Positions 1-8,400 of a DNA stretch of 64,000 nt are shown in pieces. The notes under the pieces are model-generated. The model had not been told where the DNA came from, did not search any database, and worked only from the letters and a program-made list of their open reading frames with translations. The stretch is from NCBI RefSeq assembly GCF_024199985.1, contig NZ_JANARS010000004.1:124001-188000 (forward strand). Direction: 5' to 3'. The first letter of the stretch is position 1; the number at the start of each line of letters is the position of its first letter. Both the position numbers and the translations under genes were made by a program. Source of the DNA: Nocardioides pinisoli. Lineage in GTDB: Bacteria; Actinomycetota; Actinomycetes; Propionibacteriales; Nocardioidaceae.

Positions 1-301
1 CGGTGGTGCAGAGGAACGCCTTGCCCGCGTAGTAGACGTCGTAGTCGGCGAAGGCGTCGCGGAAGGCGACGGCCCGGCTCCGGAAGTCGGCCTCGTCGAG
101 GACGTAGGCCGGCGAGCCGTGCTCGCGCACCAGGTCGGGCATCCGTACGCCGCCGACGCTCAGGACCCCGTCGGCCTTGCTCGCCGTCCGCGACCAGAGC
201 AGCGGCACGAGGGCGTCGGGGTCGCTCGGCTCACGCAGCCAGTGCGGACCGCGCAACGCGCCGTCCGCGTGGGCCCAGCCGGACGGGTGCGCCGTCGGCA
301 C
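1..301 (-). CDS. lysA: diaminopimelate decarboxylase, N-terminal part (cut by window edge)
   Basis: Only the first ~100 residues are present. The frame starts at a GTG and reads through YVLDEADFRSRAV and then YYAGKAFLCT, the segment of the PLP-dependent alanine-racemase-fold decarboxylases that carries the PLP-binding lysine (AGKAF). LysA decarboxylates meso-diaminopimelate to lysine, the last step of lysine synthesis. It lies 6 bp downstream of argS on the same strand. The argS-lysA order is common in actinobacteria and supports the call over arginine or ornithine decarboxylase. The C-terminal half lies outside the window. Confidence 0.85.
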   Translation of the reverse strand, partial: MPTAHPSGWAHADGALRGPHWLREPSDPDALVPLLWSRTASKADGVLSVGGVRMPDLVREHGSPAYVLDEADFRSRAVAFRDAFADYDVYYAGKAFLCTT

Positions 302-307
302 GCCCGA

Positions 308-1963
308 TCACATCCTCTCGGGAGCCGAGACGCCGAGCAGGTCGAGCCCGTTGGCCAGCACCGCCCGGGTCGCGTCGACGAGCATCAGCCGCGCGCGGTG
401 GAGGTCGGAGATCTCCTCGTCGCCGCGTGGCAGGACCCGGCAGCTGTCGTAGAAGCGGTGGTAGGTGCCGGCGAGCTCCTCGAGGTAGCGCGCCACGCGG
501 TGCGGCTCGCGCAGCTCGGCGGCTGCCTTCACCACCCGCGGGAACTCGGCGAGCGCGCGCAGCAGCTCGCCCTCCTTCTCGTGGGTGAGGAGCTCGGGGT
601 GCGACTCCGCGGTGACACCGAGGTCGGCGGCGTTGCGCATCAGGCTCGACACGCGCGCGTGGGCGTACTGGACGGTGAAGACGGGGTTGTCGTTGGTCGC
701 GCGCGACCAGAGGTCGAGGTCGATGTCGATGGGGCTGTCGCTGTGGTAGCGGGCCAGCGCGTAGCGGCTGGCGTCGACGCCGATCGCGTCGACGAGGTCG
801 TCGATGGTGACGACCGTGCCGGCGCGCTTGGACATCCTCAGCGGCGCGCCGTCCCTGAGCAGGTTGACCATCTGGCCGATGAGGATCTCGAGGTTCTTGC
901 CCGGCTCGTCGCCGAAGGCGCTGCACATGGCGTTCATCCGGCCGACGTAGCCGTGGTGGTCGGCGCCGAGCATGATGAAGCAGCGGTCGAACCCGCGCTC
1001 GCGCTTGTCGAGGTAGTAGCCCAGGTCGCCGGAGATGTAGGCCGGGGTGCCGTTGGACCGGATGATCACGCGGTCCTTGTCGTCGCCGTACTGCTCGGTG
1101 CGCAGCCACAGCGCACCGTCGGCCTCGTAGGTGTTGCCCATCTCGGTGAGCCGCTCGATGGCGCGCTCGACGGCGCCCGAGTCGTGGAGGGACTTCTCGT
1201 GGAAGTAGACGTCGAAGTCGACGCCGAAGTCGTGCAGGGACTTCTTGATCTCGGCGAACATCATGTCGACGCCGACCTCGCGGAAGACCTCCTGCGCCTG
1301 CGCGTCGTCGAGCTCCTTGACGTCCGGACGGCGCTCCACGACCGCCGCGGCGATGTCGTGGATGTACTGGCCGCCGTAGCCGTCCTCGGGCGCCGGCTCG
1401 CCCTTGGCGCTGGCGAGCAGCGAGGAGCTGAAGCGGTCGATCTGGGCGCCGTGGTCGTTGAAGTAGTACTCCCGGGTGACGTCGGCGCCGGTCTTCTCGA
1501 AGATCCGGCCCAGCGCGTCGCCGACCGCCGCCCAGCGCACGCCGCCGAGGTGGAGCGGTCCGGTCGGGTTGGCGGAGACGAACTCGAGGTTGATCTTCTC
1601 CCCGGCGAACGCGTCGGAGGAGCCGTAGGCCTCGCCCGCCGCGACGATGTCGGCCGCGACCTGTCCCTGGGCGCCGGCCTCGACCGTGACGTTGAGGAAG
1701 CCGGGCCCGGCGACCTCGACCTCGGCGATGCCGTCGGAGGCGCGGAGTCGCTCGGCGACGAGGTCGGCGAAGGCACGCGGGTTGGTCCCGGCCCGCTTGG
1801 CGAGCTGGAGGGCCACGTTGGTGGCGTAGTCGCCGTGCCCCTTCTGCCGGGGTCGCTCCACCGTGACCTGGGTCGGTACGCCGTCGGGCAGCGTGATCGC
1901 GCCGTCGGCCACGAGGGCCTCCAGCACGTCGACGATGGTCTCGGAGAGCTGATCGGGATTCAC
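308..1963 (-). CDS. argS: arginine--tRNA ligase
   Basis: 551 residues, the usual size for bacterial ArgRS. It is a class I synthetase: the HIGH-type signature appears as HLGG within [10 protein letters not shown] (about residues 130-140), and the KMSKS loop as RMSKRAGT (about residues 375-383). The ArgRS N-terminal additional domain precedes the catalytic core, and the C-terminal helical anticodon-binding (DALR) region ends in [10 protein letters not shown]. It charges tRNA-Arg in the cytoplasm; a tRNA-Arg gene lies nearby at 2630. The ATG start faces the divergent thioesterase gene, and lysA follows 6 bp downstream, so the two are probably co-transcribed. Confidence 0.97.
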   Translation of the reverse strand: MNPDQLSETIVDVLEALVADGAITLPDGVPTQVTVERPRQKGHGDYATNVALQLAKRAGTNPRAFADLVAERLRASDGIAEVEVAGPGFLNVTVEAGAQGQVAADIVAAGEAYGSSDAFAGEKINLEFVSANPTGPLHLGGVRWAAVGDALGRIFEKTGADVTREYYFNDHGAQIDRFSSSLLASAKGEPAPEDGYGGQYIHDIAAAVVERRPDVKELDDAQAQEVFREVGVDMMFAEIKKSLHDFGVDFDVYFHEKSLHDSGAVERAIERLTEMGNTYEADGALWLRTEQYGDDKDRVIIRSNGTPAYISGDLGYYLDKRERGFDRCFIMLGADHHGYVGRMNAMCSAFGDEPGKNLEILIGQMVNLLRDGAPLRMSKRAGTVVTIDDLVDAIGVDASRYALARYHSDSPIDIDLDLWSRATNDNPVFTVQYAHARVSSLMRNAADLGVTAESHPELLTHEKEGELLRALAEFPRVVKAAAELREPHRVARYLEELAGTYHRFYDSCRVLPRGDEEISDLHRARLMLVDATRAVLANGLDLLGVSAPERM

Positions 1964-2057
1964 CGGGCAAGACTATCGGCGGCGCATGGTGGGGGCCGAA
2001 CCGGTTTCACGCCCTGGCCCGCTGGACCACCACGGGAACTGCCCTAGGGTTCGGGGC

Positions 2058-2555
2058 GTGACGACGCACCCCACCTACGACCAGCTGGTCGACCTCCCCG
2101 CCTACGTCGAGCAGCCCGTGCCGATGCCCTTCGAGGACATCAACGGCCACCTCAACGTCCGCCACTACATCGGCATCGCCAGCGAGGGGCTCGACGAGTC
2201 GCTCGTCGAGGTCGGCATCCCGCAGATGTGGCCGCTGACCCACGGGCACGCCTGCTTCACCGCCGAGCACCACGTCACCTACCTCAACGAGCTGCGCACC
2301 GGCGACACGATGTCGGCCCGGGTGCGCCTGCTCGGCCGCTCCGAGCGTGCGGCCCACGTGCTGATCTACCTGCTCGACGAGACGCACCGGCAGGTCGCGT
2401 GCGTGGTCGAGGAGATCTTCCTCCACATCGAGCTCGAGGACCGGCGCACCGCCCCGTGGCCCGAGGAGGTCGCGGCCAGCCTCGACGCCCGGATCGCCGA
2501 GCACGAGGCCCTGCCCTTCCCCGCCGTGACGTCCGGGTCGCTCGCCCTGCGCTGA
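2058..2555 (+). CDS. acyl-CoA thioesterase-like hot-dog protein
   Basis: 165 residues from a GTG start; the open frame extends further upstream but resembles this family only from here. The sequence EDINGHLNVRHYI is the active-site helix region of the 4HBT/YbgC hot-dog thioesterases (D/N-x-x-GHxN), followed by a beta-rich segment ending in VEEIFLHIELE. Such enzymes hydrolyse acyl-CoA thioesters in the cytoplasm; the substrate cannot be read from the sequence. Divergent from argS by about 94 bp and probably monocistronic. The family call is firm; the exact start is less so. Confidence 0.8.
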   Translation: MTTHPTYDQLVDLPAYVEQPVPMPFEDINGHLNVRHYIGIASEGLDESLVEVGIPQMWPLTHGHACFTAEHHVTYLNELRTGDTMSARVRLLGRSERAAHVLIYLLDETHRQVACVVEEIFLHIELEDRRTAPWPEEVAASLDARIAEHEALPFPAVTSGSLALR

Positions 2556-2629
2556 GGCGGTTTCACCACCACGCCGGGCGACCGGTAGTCTTCACCGCGC
2601 ACCGGCCCGGAGCGATCCGGGTGGTGCGG

Positions 2630-2702
2630 GCCTCCGTAGCTCAGGGGATAGAGCACTGGTTTCCGGTACCAGGTGCCGCAGGTTCGAATCCTGCCGGAGG
2701 CG
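2630..2702 (+). tRNA. tRNA-Arg (anticodon CCG)
   Basis: A full cloverleaf can be folded by eye: acceptor GCCTCCG pairs with CGGAGGC (2695-2701) with discriminator G2702. The anticodon arm CTGGT/ACCAG encloses loop TTCCGGT, giving anticodon CCG (reads CGG arginine codons). The T arm GCAGG/CCTGC encloses TTCGAAT. The 3' CCA is not encoded. A strong hairpin follows at 2732-2757. Confidence 0.97.
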
Positions 2703-2731
2703 CCCTGTGATGTCGCACGACATCGGCGACG

Positions 2732-2757
2732 ACGGACCTACGGAAACGTAGGTCCGT
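2732..2757 (+). terminator. intrinsic terminator after tRNA-Arg
   Basis: Perfect 11-bp stem ACGGACCTACG / CGTAGGTCCGT closed by a GAAA tetraloop, followed by TGCTCATTCC. The U-tract is poor, as is usual in high-GC actinobacteria. It separates the tRNA from the mreB-like gene. Confidence 0.8.
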
Positions 2758-2879
2758 TGCTCATTCCCGGGTGGGCCCATCGGCTCGGGTCCCTGTCCCC
2801 CCGGGACCAAAGACCCCTGTCAAGGCGGAGGCGGAGCCGTAGCGTGAACCGGGTCCTGGGATCTCACGCAGGGGGCACG

Positions 2880-3899
2880 ATGAGCGGTGGTTTCGGAATA
2901 GACGTCGGGACCGCGAACACGGTGGTGTGCCACCGGACCCGCGGGGTGCTGTTGGACGAGCCGTCGGTGATGGTGGTCCGCACGTCCGAGGCGCGGACCA
3001 GACGTGTCCGCCCACTGCTGGTCGGACGGGAGGCACGCGACCTGATGGGCCGCTGCCCGGTCGGGCTCTCCGCCGTGCGTCCGCTCCACGACGGCGTGAT
3101 CGTCGACCTCGAGGCCGCACGGGCGTTCATGTCCGCGCTGCTGGCCAAGGCGGCCCTGCCCGCGTGGCAGCGGATCGGCGCCCGCGCCGTCATCGGGGTC
3201 CCGGCGGGCGCGACCGCCCTCGAACGGCGCGCACTGCTGGAGGTGGCCGACGAGGCCGGGATGCGGAAGGCGGCACTGATCCCGGAGCCGATCGCGGGGG
3301 CCGTCGGCTGCGGCCTGGACCCCCTCGAGCCCAGGGCGCACATGGTCCTCGACATCGGCGGCGGCACCTCGGAGATCACCGCGTTCTGCTACGGCGGCGT
3401 CCTGTCACACCGGTCGTCGCGGATCGCGGGCGACGAGATGACGCTGACGCTCTACCGCTACCTGCGGGCCGAGCACCAGCTGCTCGTCGGCGAGCTCACC
3501 GCGGAGGCCCTGAAGTGCGCCGTGGACGCCGAGGAGGGCCTCTCCACGGTGGTGCAGGGCATCGACCTGGCCACCGGCCGGCCACGCCTGAAGACCCTGG
3601 AGTCCGCCGAGGTCCTCGAGGCGCTGCAGCCGACGGCCGACGCCATCATCACCGCGCTCGCGGGCGTGCTGGACAACCTGCCGCCGCAGGCGGCCGACGA
3701 CATCCTCACCGAAGGGGTCGTCGTCTTCGGCGGCTCCAGCCTGCTGCGCGGCTTCGACAAGCTGGTCGAGTCCGCCCTGGGCTTCCCCGTCCGGATGGCC
3801 GACCGGCCGCTCACCTGCGTGGCGGAGGGCGCGGCCCGCTGCGTGGCCGACCCCGACGTGGCGCGGGCCTACGAGGACGCGTTCCTCGAGGCCGGCTGA
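2880..3899 (+). CDS. MreB/Mbl-type actin-like protein
   Basis: 339 residues from the ATG at 2880, close to the usual MreB length of 330-350. It opens with GIDVGTANTVVCHR, the phosphate-1 loop of the actin/Hsp70 ATPase fold in its MreB form, then EPSVMVV. It has VIGVPAGAT, the phosphate-2 loop DIGGGTSEI (about residues 160-168) and the adenosine-binding segment GGSSLLRGFDKL near the C-terminus. MreB filaments on the inner membrane organise lateral cell-wall synthesis with RodA and PBP2. That fits its convergent neighbour 11 bp away, which fuses exactly those two activities. Most polar-growing actinobacteria do without MreB, and Streptomyces uses it in sporulation, so its job here is open. It could be a diverged paralogue. 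Confidence 0.88.
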   Translation: MSGGFGIDVGTANTVVCHRTRGVLLDEPSVMVVRTSEARTRRVRPLLVGREARDLMGRCPVGLSAVRPLHDGVIVDLEAARAFMSALLAKAALPAWQRIGARAVIGVPAGATALERRALLEVADEAGMRKAALIPEPIAGAVGCGLDPLEPRAHMVLDIGGGTSEITAFCYGGVLSHRSSRIAGDEMTLTLYRYLRAEHQLLVGELTAEALKCAVDAEEGLSTVVQGIDLATGRPRLKTLESAEVLEALQPTADAIITALAGVLDNLPPQAADDILTEGVVVFGGSSLLRGFDKLVESALGFPVRMADRPLTCVAEGAARCVADPDVARAYEDAFLEAG

Positions 3900-3910
3900 C
3901 CACCGACCGG

Positions 3911-6835
3911 TCACCGGTGCCTGCGGGGACGGGGCCCCGTCCGCAGGATCTCCTCCTCGTGGGCGAAGAAGTAGTCCAGCACCGGCAGCACGACGGCGCC
4001 CGACGTGCTGACCCCGTGGCCTCCGCCGCGCACGAACGACGTCGCCACCACGCGCGGGCGATCCAGCGGGGCGGCCGCGGTGAACCACGAGTCCGGCGCG
4101 CCGTTGGGCGCGGACGGGTCCTGGGCCGAGCCGGTCTTGGCGCCGGCCCGGACCGGCAGGGCCCGGAGGATGCTGGCGGTGCCGGACGTCGCGGCCAGCG
4201 CCATGCCCTCGCGGACCGGCCCCAGCCTGTCGGCGTACGGCAGCCGGCGCGGCCGCGGCCACCGGAGAGCCGACCGGCCCCGCCCCTCGCCGTACGACAG
4301 GCCGAGGTGCGGCGTCACCATGGCGCCGGTGGCGATGCCGGCGGTCCACAGCGCGTCCTGCAGCGGCGTCACCGTGAGGTAGCCCTGCCCGATGCCGAGG
4401 ATCACGGTGGAGCCGGGGAACCACGTCCCGCCGTCGCGGGCGACCGAGTCCGGGGTGCCCAGGTAGCCGCCGGTCTCCCCCGGCAGGTCGATGCCGGTCG
4501 GCCGGCCGACGCCCAGGCTCCGGGCCGTGCTGATGATCGGCTCGGGGCCCATCGCCCAGGCGAGCTGGTAGAAGTAGACGTTGTTGGACAACGAGATGGC
4601 GTTGGGCAGGTCCTGCGCCGGCAGGGACATCCAGTTGCCGAAGGAGTGGTCGCCCAGCGTCCAGGAGCCGCCGCCCGGCAGCACCCGGTCCGGCGGCACG
4701 GTGCCGTCCCTCATGCTGGCGGCCGCGACCACGAGCTTGAACGTCGATCCGGGCGGTGCGGCCACCTGGGTGACGTGGTCGAGCATCGGACTGCCCGGCC
4801 TGCGCGACACCCGGGCCAACGCGCCGTTGTCGACGGGCGGGCCGAAGAGCCGGTTGTCGTACGCCGGCCGGCTGGCCGTGGCGAGGACCTGCCCGTTGCG
4901 GGGATCGAGGAGGACCGCTCCGCCGAGGTCCCCGAGCGGCTGGCCGGGCCTGCTGCGCAGCACCGCGTCGAGGGACCGGGTGAGCTCACGCTGGAGACCG
5001 AGGTCGACCGAGAGGCGCAGGGTCCTCCCCCGGCGGGGCGGGGTGTAGGGCCCCATCGCCATGGGCGTGCCGGCCGGCGTCACGTAGACGCACTGGCGGC
5101 CGTCGGTGCCGCGCAGGACGGGGTCGTAGACCTGCTCGAGCCCGGCGCGGCCGGCGATCGCGTCCAGGGCCAGGTCGGGCCAGCGCTCCATCTCGACGGG
5201 AGTGGCCACGCCCGTCCAGCCCAGCACGGGGCCGAGCACGTCACCGGCCGGGTAGCGCCGACGGGTCTCCGGGACCACGAAGACACCTGGCAGCGCCGCG
5301 TTGCGGACGCGGCGACCGGCCGCCGGCGGCAGCGACGCGACGGTCAGGTCGCGGCTCGCCCGGTGCCGGTGGAGCTGGCGTCGCAGGCCGATCTCGGGGC
5401 GCGCTGTGAGGGCTGCCAGGGTGGACACGTCGGCGGGTCGCACGAGGGCCGGCACCACCGCGACCCGGTGCCGACGGACGTCGAGGGCGAGAGGCGTCCC
5501 GTGCCGGTCGGTGATCTCACCGCGCGCCGCGGGGACCCGGGTGCAGCGCAGCATCTGGTCGAGCGCGGCCTCGCGCAGCTGGGACCCCTGCGCGCTCTGC
5601 AGCTGCCAGACGAACCCGACCATCCCGACCAGGAGGCCGGTCACCACGACGGCGGTCGTGCGCAGCAGGCGCGGTCGCGCCCGGTCCGGCCGCTCTCGGA
5701 GCCAGAGGCGGTGGGCCTCCCCGTCGGCGCCCAGGGCCAGCACGAGACCGAGCGCGGCGATGTGCACGGCGGCCGCCGTGCCCCCGTAGCTCAGCAGAGG
5801 GAACGGGACCCCGGCGGTCGGGACCAGGCCGAGGTTGCCTGCGACGGAGACCGCGACCTCGACGCTGACGAGTGCCGCGAAGCCGGCCGCGGCGAGCCCC
5901 GCCGGACGGTTGCGGGTGTGGCGACTGATGCCGACGACCCGCCACACGAGCACCATCGCTGCGAGCACGGCCGCCGCGCCGGCAAGGAACCCGAACTGCT
6001 CGACCACGCTGGCGAAGGCGAGGTCCGTGTGCCGGTCCGGCAGGTAGAGCCCGACGAGCTGGTGCAGCGGGTGGTCCGCACCGCCGGTCAGTCCACCCCA
6101 GGCGAGGGCGATGTGCATCTGCCGGATCGCCCATCCGGGACCGTCGGCGTCGGTCGACCCGCTGAGGAAGGCGTGCAGTCGCTCCTGCTGGTAGGGGTGG
6201 AGCAGCTGTTCGGCGAACGGCAGCGCGAGGGCCGCGACCACGAGGCACGGCACGAGCACCTTGAGCGGGACCCGACCGAGCACCAGCATCGTCCCGGTGA
6301 CGGCGCACAGCACCGCGGCCGTCGACAGGTCGGGCTGGACCAGCACGAGCCCGATGGGCGGCACGGCGACGGCCACGGCGGTCACGAGGCGCCGCGGCCA
6401 CGACCGGTCGCTCCCCAGGACCAGGGCCAGCACCAGGAGCAGCCCGAGCTTGGCGAGCTCGGAGGGCTGCATGCTGAAGAACCCGATCGCGATCCATCGC
6501 TGGGCACCCCTGACCGACATGCCACCCACGTCCACGGCCACCAGCAGCACGACGCTGACCCCGTAGCAGCCCCACGCCAGCCCGCGCAGGCCGGCGGTCC
6601 GCCACCGGCTCAGGACCACGAACAGCACCACGCCACCGCCGACCACGACCAGCTGGTGCCGTGCGGCGGCCGGGTCACCCAGCGCGGCGAGGTTGGCCAC
6701 GCCCAGCACGACGAGGAGGGCCACGGCCCCGACGGCGAGGGGATCGAGCAGGCGCACGACCGGGAGGCGTGCCGGCCGGCCGGGCGCCGGGCGGGACCGG
6801 CGCCCGCCCAGTAGTCCCCGTTCGACGCTGAGCAT
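3911..6835 (-). CDS. SEDS glycosyltransferase (RodA/FtsW) fused to class B penicillin-binding protein
   Basis: One uninterrupted 974-residue protein. Residues ~25-375 are a polytopic SEDS domain with MQPSELAKL (~122-130), the loop YLPDRHTDLAFASVVEQFGF (~264-283) holding the conserved Asp, and PFPLLSYGG (~344-352). After a hydrophobic segment (~392-412) comes a class B PBP: a pedestal with ARGEITDRHGTPLA (~437-450), then transpeptidase motifs STFK (697-700, nucleophile Ser697), SNN (750-752) and KTG (900-902). The first half should polymerise lipid II into glycan and the second cross-link it. These are normally two proteins, RodA-PBP2 or FtsW-FtsI. All three PBP motifs and the SEDS core are intact, so this looks functional. 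The 6845-8107 gene lies 9 bp upstream, and an MreB homologue converges on it. Confidence 0.95.
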   Translation of the reverse strand: MLSVERGLLGGRRSRPAPGRPARLPVVRLLDPLAVGAVALLVVLGVANLAALGDPAAARHQLVVVGGGVVLFVVLSRWRTAGLRGLAWGCYGVSVVLLVAVDVGGMSVRGAQRWIAIGFFSMQPSELAKLGLLLVLALVLGSDRSWPRRLVTAVAVAVPPIGLVLVQPDLSTAAVLCAVTGTMLVLGRVPLKVLVPCLVVAALALPFAEQLLHPYQQERLHAFLSGSTDADGPGWAIRQMHIALAWGGLTGGADHPLHQLVGLYLPDRHTDLAFASVVEQFGFLAGAAAVLAAMVLVWRVVGISRHTRNRPAGLAAAGFAALVSVEVAVSVAGNLGLVPTAGVPFPLLSYGGTAAAVHIAALGLVLALGADGEAHRLWLRERPDRARPRLLRTTAVVVTGLLVGMVGFVWQLQSAQGSQLREAALDQMLRCTRVPAARGEITDRHGTPLALDVRRHRVAVVPALVRPADVSTLAALTARPEIGLRRQLHRHRASRDLTVASLPPAAGRRVRNAALPGVFVVPETRRRYPAGDVLGPVLGWTGVATPVEMERWPDLALDAIAGRAGLEQVYDPVLRGTDGRQCVYVTPAGTPMAMGPYTPPRRGRTLRLSVDLGLQRELTRSLDAVLRSRPGQPLGDLGGAVLLDPRNGQVLATASRPAYDNRLFGPPVDNGALARVSRRPGSPMLDHVTQVAAPPGSTFKLVVAAASMRDGTVPPDRVLPGGGSWTLGDHSFGNWMSLPAQDLPNAISLSNNVYFYQLAWAMGPEPIISTARSLGVGRPTGIDLPGETGGYLGTPDSVARDGGTWFPGSTVILGIGQGYLTVTPLQDALWTAGIATGAMVTPHLGLSYGEGRGRSALRWPRPRRLPYADRLGPVREGMALAATSGTASILRALPVRAGAKTGSAQDPSAPNGAPDSWFTAAAPLDRPRVVATSFVRGGGHGVSTSGAVVLPVLDYFFAHEEEILRTGPRPRRHR

Positions 6836-6844
6836 GGCCGCCGG

Positions 6845-8107
6845 CTAGCAGCGCAGCGACGACCCGGTGACCGGCACCGGCGACGACTGGGCGCGTGCGG
6901 GTGCCGTCGTCGTCGCGACGAGCGCCACCGCAGGTCGCCGCGGGACCTGCACCGACGAGCTGGCATAGACCCGGGTCCAGCCGGGTTGCGCGGTCACGCT
7001 GACCGGCGGTGACCAGCTGACACCGCCGTTGCACGACGTCGCCGTGCCCACCCGCCAGGTCACGACCTGCGCGGTCGCGGCCGGTCGGAAGCGAGCCGTC
7101 ACGGTGACGGCGCAGAGGGCGCCTGGGGAGCAGTCACCGGCCCGCCGCAGCTCGACCCCGGTGACGGCACCGGCCTGCCGCGGCGCAAGGGTCTCGACGC
7201 GCGGGCGGGGCCGGGACGACGCTCGACCAGCGGGCTCGGGCGACTCGCCCGCGCTCGCCTTCCCGCCCGGCTCGGTGGGCGCGGGGTCGGACCTGTCCGC
7301 ACCCGCACCCGGGTCGTCGCCGCGCGTGGCCAGCACGTAGCCGCTGCCCACCACCGCCACGAGCAGGAGCACGAGGGCGAGGGCCACCCGGCCGGCCGGG
7401 GCACGTCGACGGCCCCGGGCCGGGCCACGCGGCCGGCGACGCGAGAGCCGCGTCGGTGCGGGTCGGCGAGGACCGGGCGGGTGCGGATCGGGCCGCGCCA
7501 CATCGGCCGGCGTCGGCGTCGGGACGCCCGGTTGCGCCGTGGTGCTCGCCGCCATGTGGACGTACGCGCGGACGAGGTCCGCCAGCTGCGCACGCAGGCG
7601 CTCGGAGGCGTCCGCCCCGACGGTCTCGACCAGTGCCCTCCGGAGCCGGGCGGCCCGCGCGCCCGGGTCGGGGGTGGTGTCGGCGGCCGCCTCCTCGAGC
7701 CGGCGCAGCAGCGCCAGCTGCGCAGCGGAGGGGTGGGCCGGCAGTCGGCGCGCGCTGTGGACGAGCTCCCCGAGCAGCTCGGGCAGCGCGGCCCCCGAAC
7801 GCGGCCCCGCACGCGTCGCCTCGACGTCCCCGGAGTCCGTGAGGGCGACCACCCAGCGGTCGTCGTGGGTCAGCGTCAGGTCGAACGCCCCGTCGACCGG
7901 GTGCGGCACGTCACTGGTCTCCATGAGGCGGGCGGCCACGAAGGCGGCTTCGGCAGGGCTGAGGGTGACCATGCCCAGCAACCGGTCGAGCGGCACTCGT
8001 CCGGCTTCGACGGCGGGGCCGGGTGACCCGGCGGGGCGCTCCTCCTCGGCCTCCGGCGCACGCGGACCCGGGTCCGTGGCGCGTGATGACGAGACTTCCT
8101 GGACCAT
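6845..8107 (-). CDS. single-pass membrane protein of unknown function next to the SEDS-PBP fusion
   Basis: 420 residues. An acidic/helical cytoplasmic part (~1-175, with LGMVTLSPAEAAFVAARLM and LRRLEEAAAD) is followed by a Pro/Arg-rich linker. One transmembrane helix follows (VALALVLLLVAVVGSGYVLA, about 238-257), then an external part with a charged linker and a terminal domain of about 115 residues containing four cysteines (two before, two after ARFRP). No catalytic motif is recognised. It ends 9 bp before the fusion gene starts on the same strand, so co-expression is likely and a role as an accessory or regulator of that cell-wall synthase is a reasonable inference only. ATG start with a GGGGGA upstream. 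Confidence 0.75.
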   Translation of the reverse strand: MVQEVSSSRATDPGPRAPEAEEERPAGSPGPAVEAGRVPLDRLLGMVTLSPAEAAFVAARLMETSDVPHPVDGAFDLTLTHDDRWVVALTDSGDVEATRAGPRSGAALPELLGELVHSARRLPAHPSAAQLALLRRLEEAAADTTPDPGARAARLRRALVETVGADASERLRAQLADLVRAYVHMAASTTAQPGVPTPTPADVARPDPHPPGPRRPAPTRLSRRRPRGPARGRRRAPAGRVALALVLLLVAVVGSGYVLATRGDDPGAGADRSDPAPTEPGGKASAGESPEPAGRASSRPRPRVETLAPRQAGAVTGVELRRAGDCSPGALCAVTVTARFRPAATAQVVTWRVGTATSCNGGVSWSPPVSVTAQPGWTRVYASSSVQVPRRPAVALVATTTAPARAQSSPVPVTGSSLRC

Positions 8108-8292
8108 CGGATCCCCCGTTCCTGCACACCGAGACGTGCGGTGCCTCGTGCGACCGCCGCAGCGTGACGAATCTCAGTATCGGGACGCGCCCGGGCCCCG
8201 TCACAGGGTCCTTCGTCCTGTCCGGGGTGGGTCCGGCCCGGGCTGGCTACCCCCGGGTCCCGGGCGCCCCGCGCGCGCCGTCCCGTCGTCCC

Positions 8293-8308
8293 GGTGACGG
8301 CCGTCACC
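8293..8308. promoter_or_regulatory. perfect 16-bp palindrome upstream of secreted-protein gene
   Basis: GGTGACGGCCGTCACC is a perfect inverted repeat 92 bp before the ATG at 8401, in the 293-bp divergent intergenic region (8108-8400). Its size and position suit a dimeric repressor or activator site. No regulator is identified, and in GC-rich DNA such a palindrome may be coincidental. I see nothing else definable in that interval. Confidence 0.3.
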
Positions 8309-8400
8309 AATCCGGGCCGCCGTCGTTGAGGGGGTCGAGGGAGCTACCGGCCGGTCACTCGGACGGCCGGGCGTCGCTCCCGTCGACCCTGGGAGGGGAC

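Noticed and set aside
2927-6814. A 1295-codon open frame on the plus strand opposite the SEDS-PBP fusion
   Set aside because: It is Arg/Pro/Ala/Gly-rich low-complexity sequence with no domain, caused by the GC-rich third positions of the real minus-strand gene.
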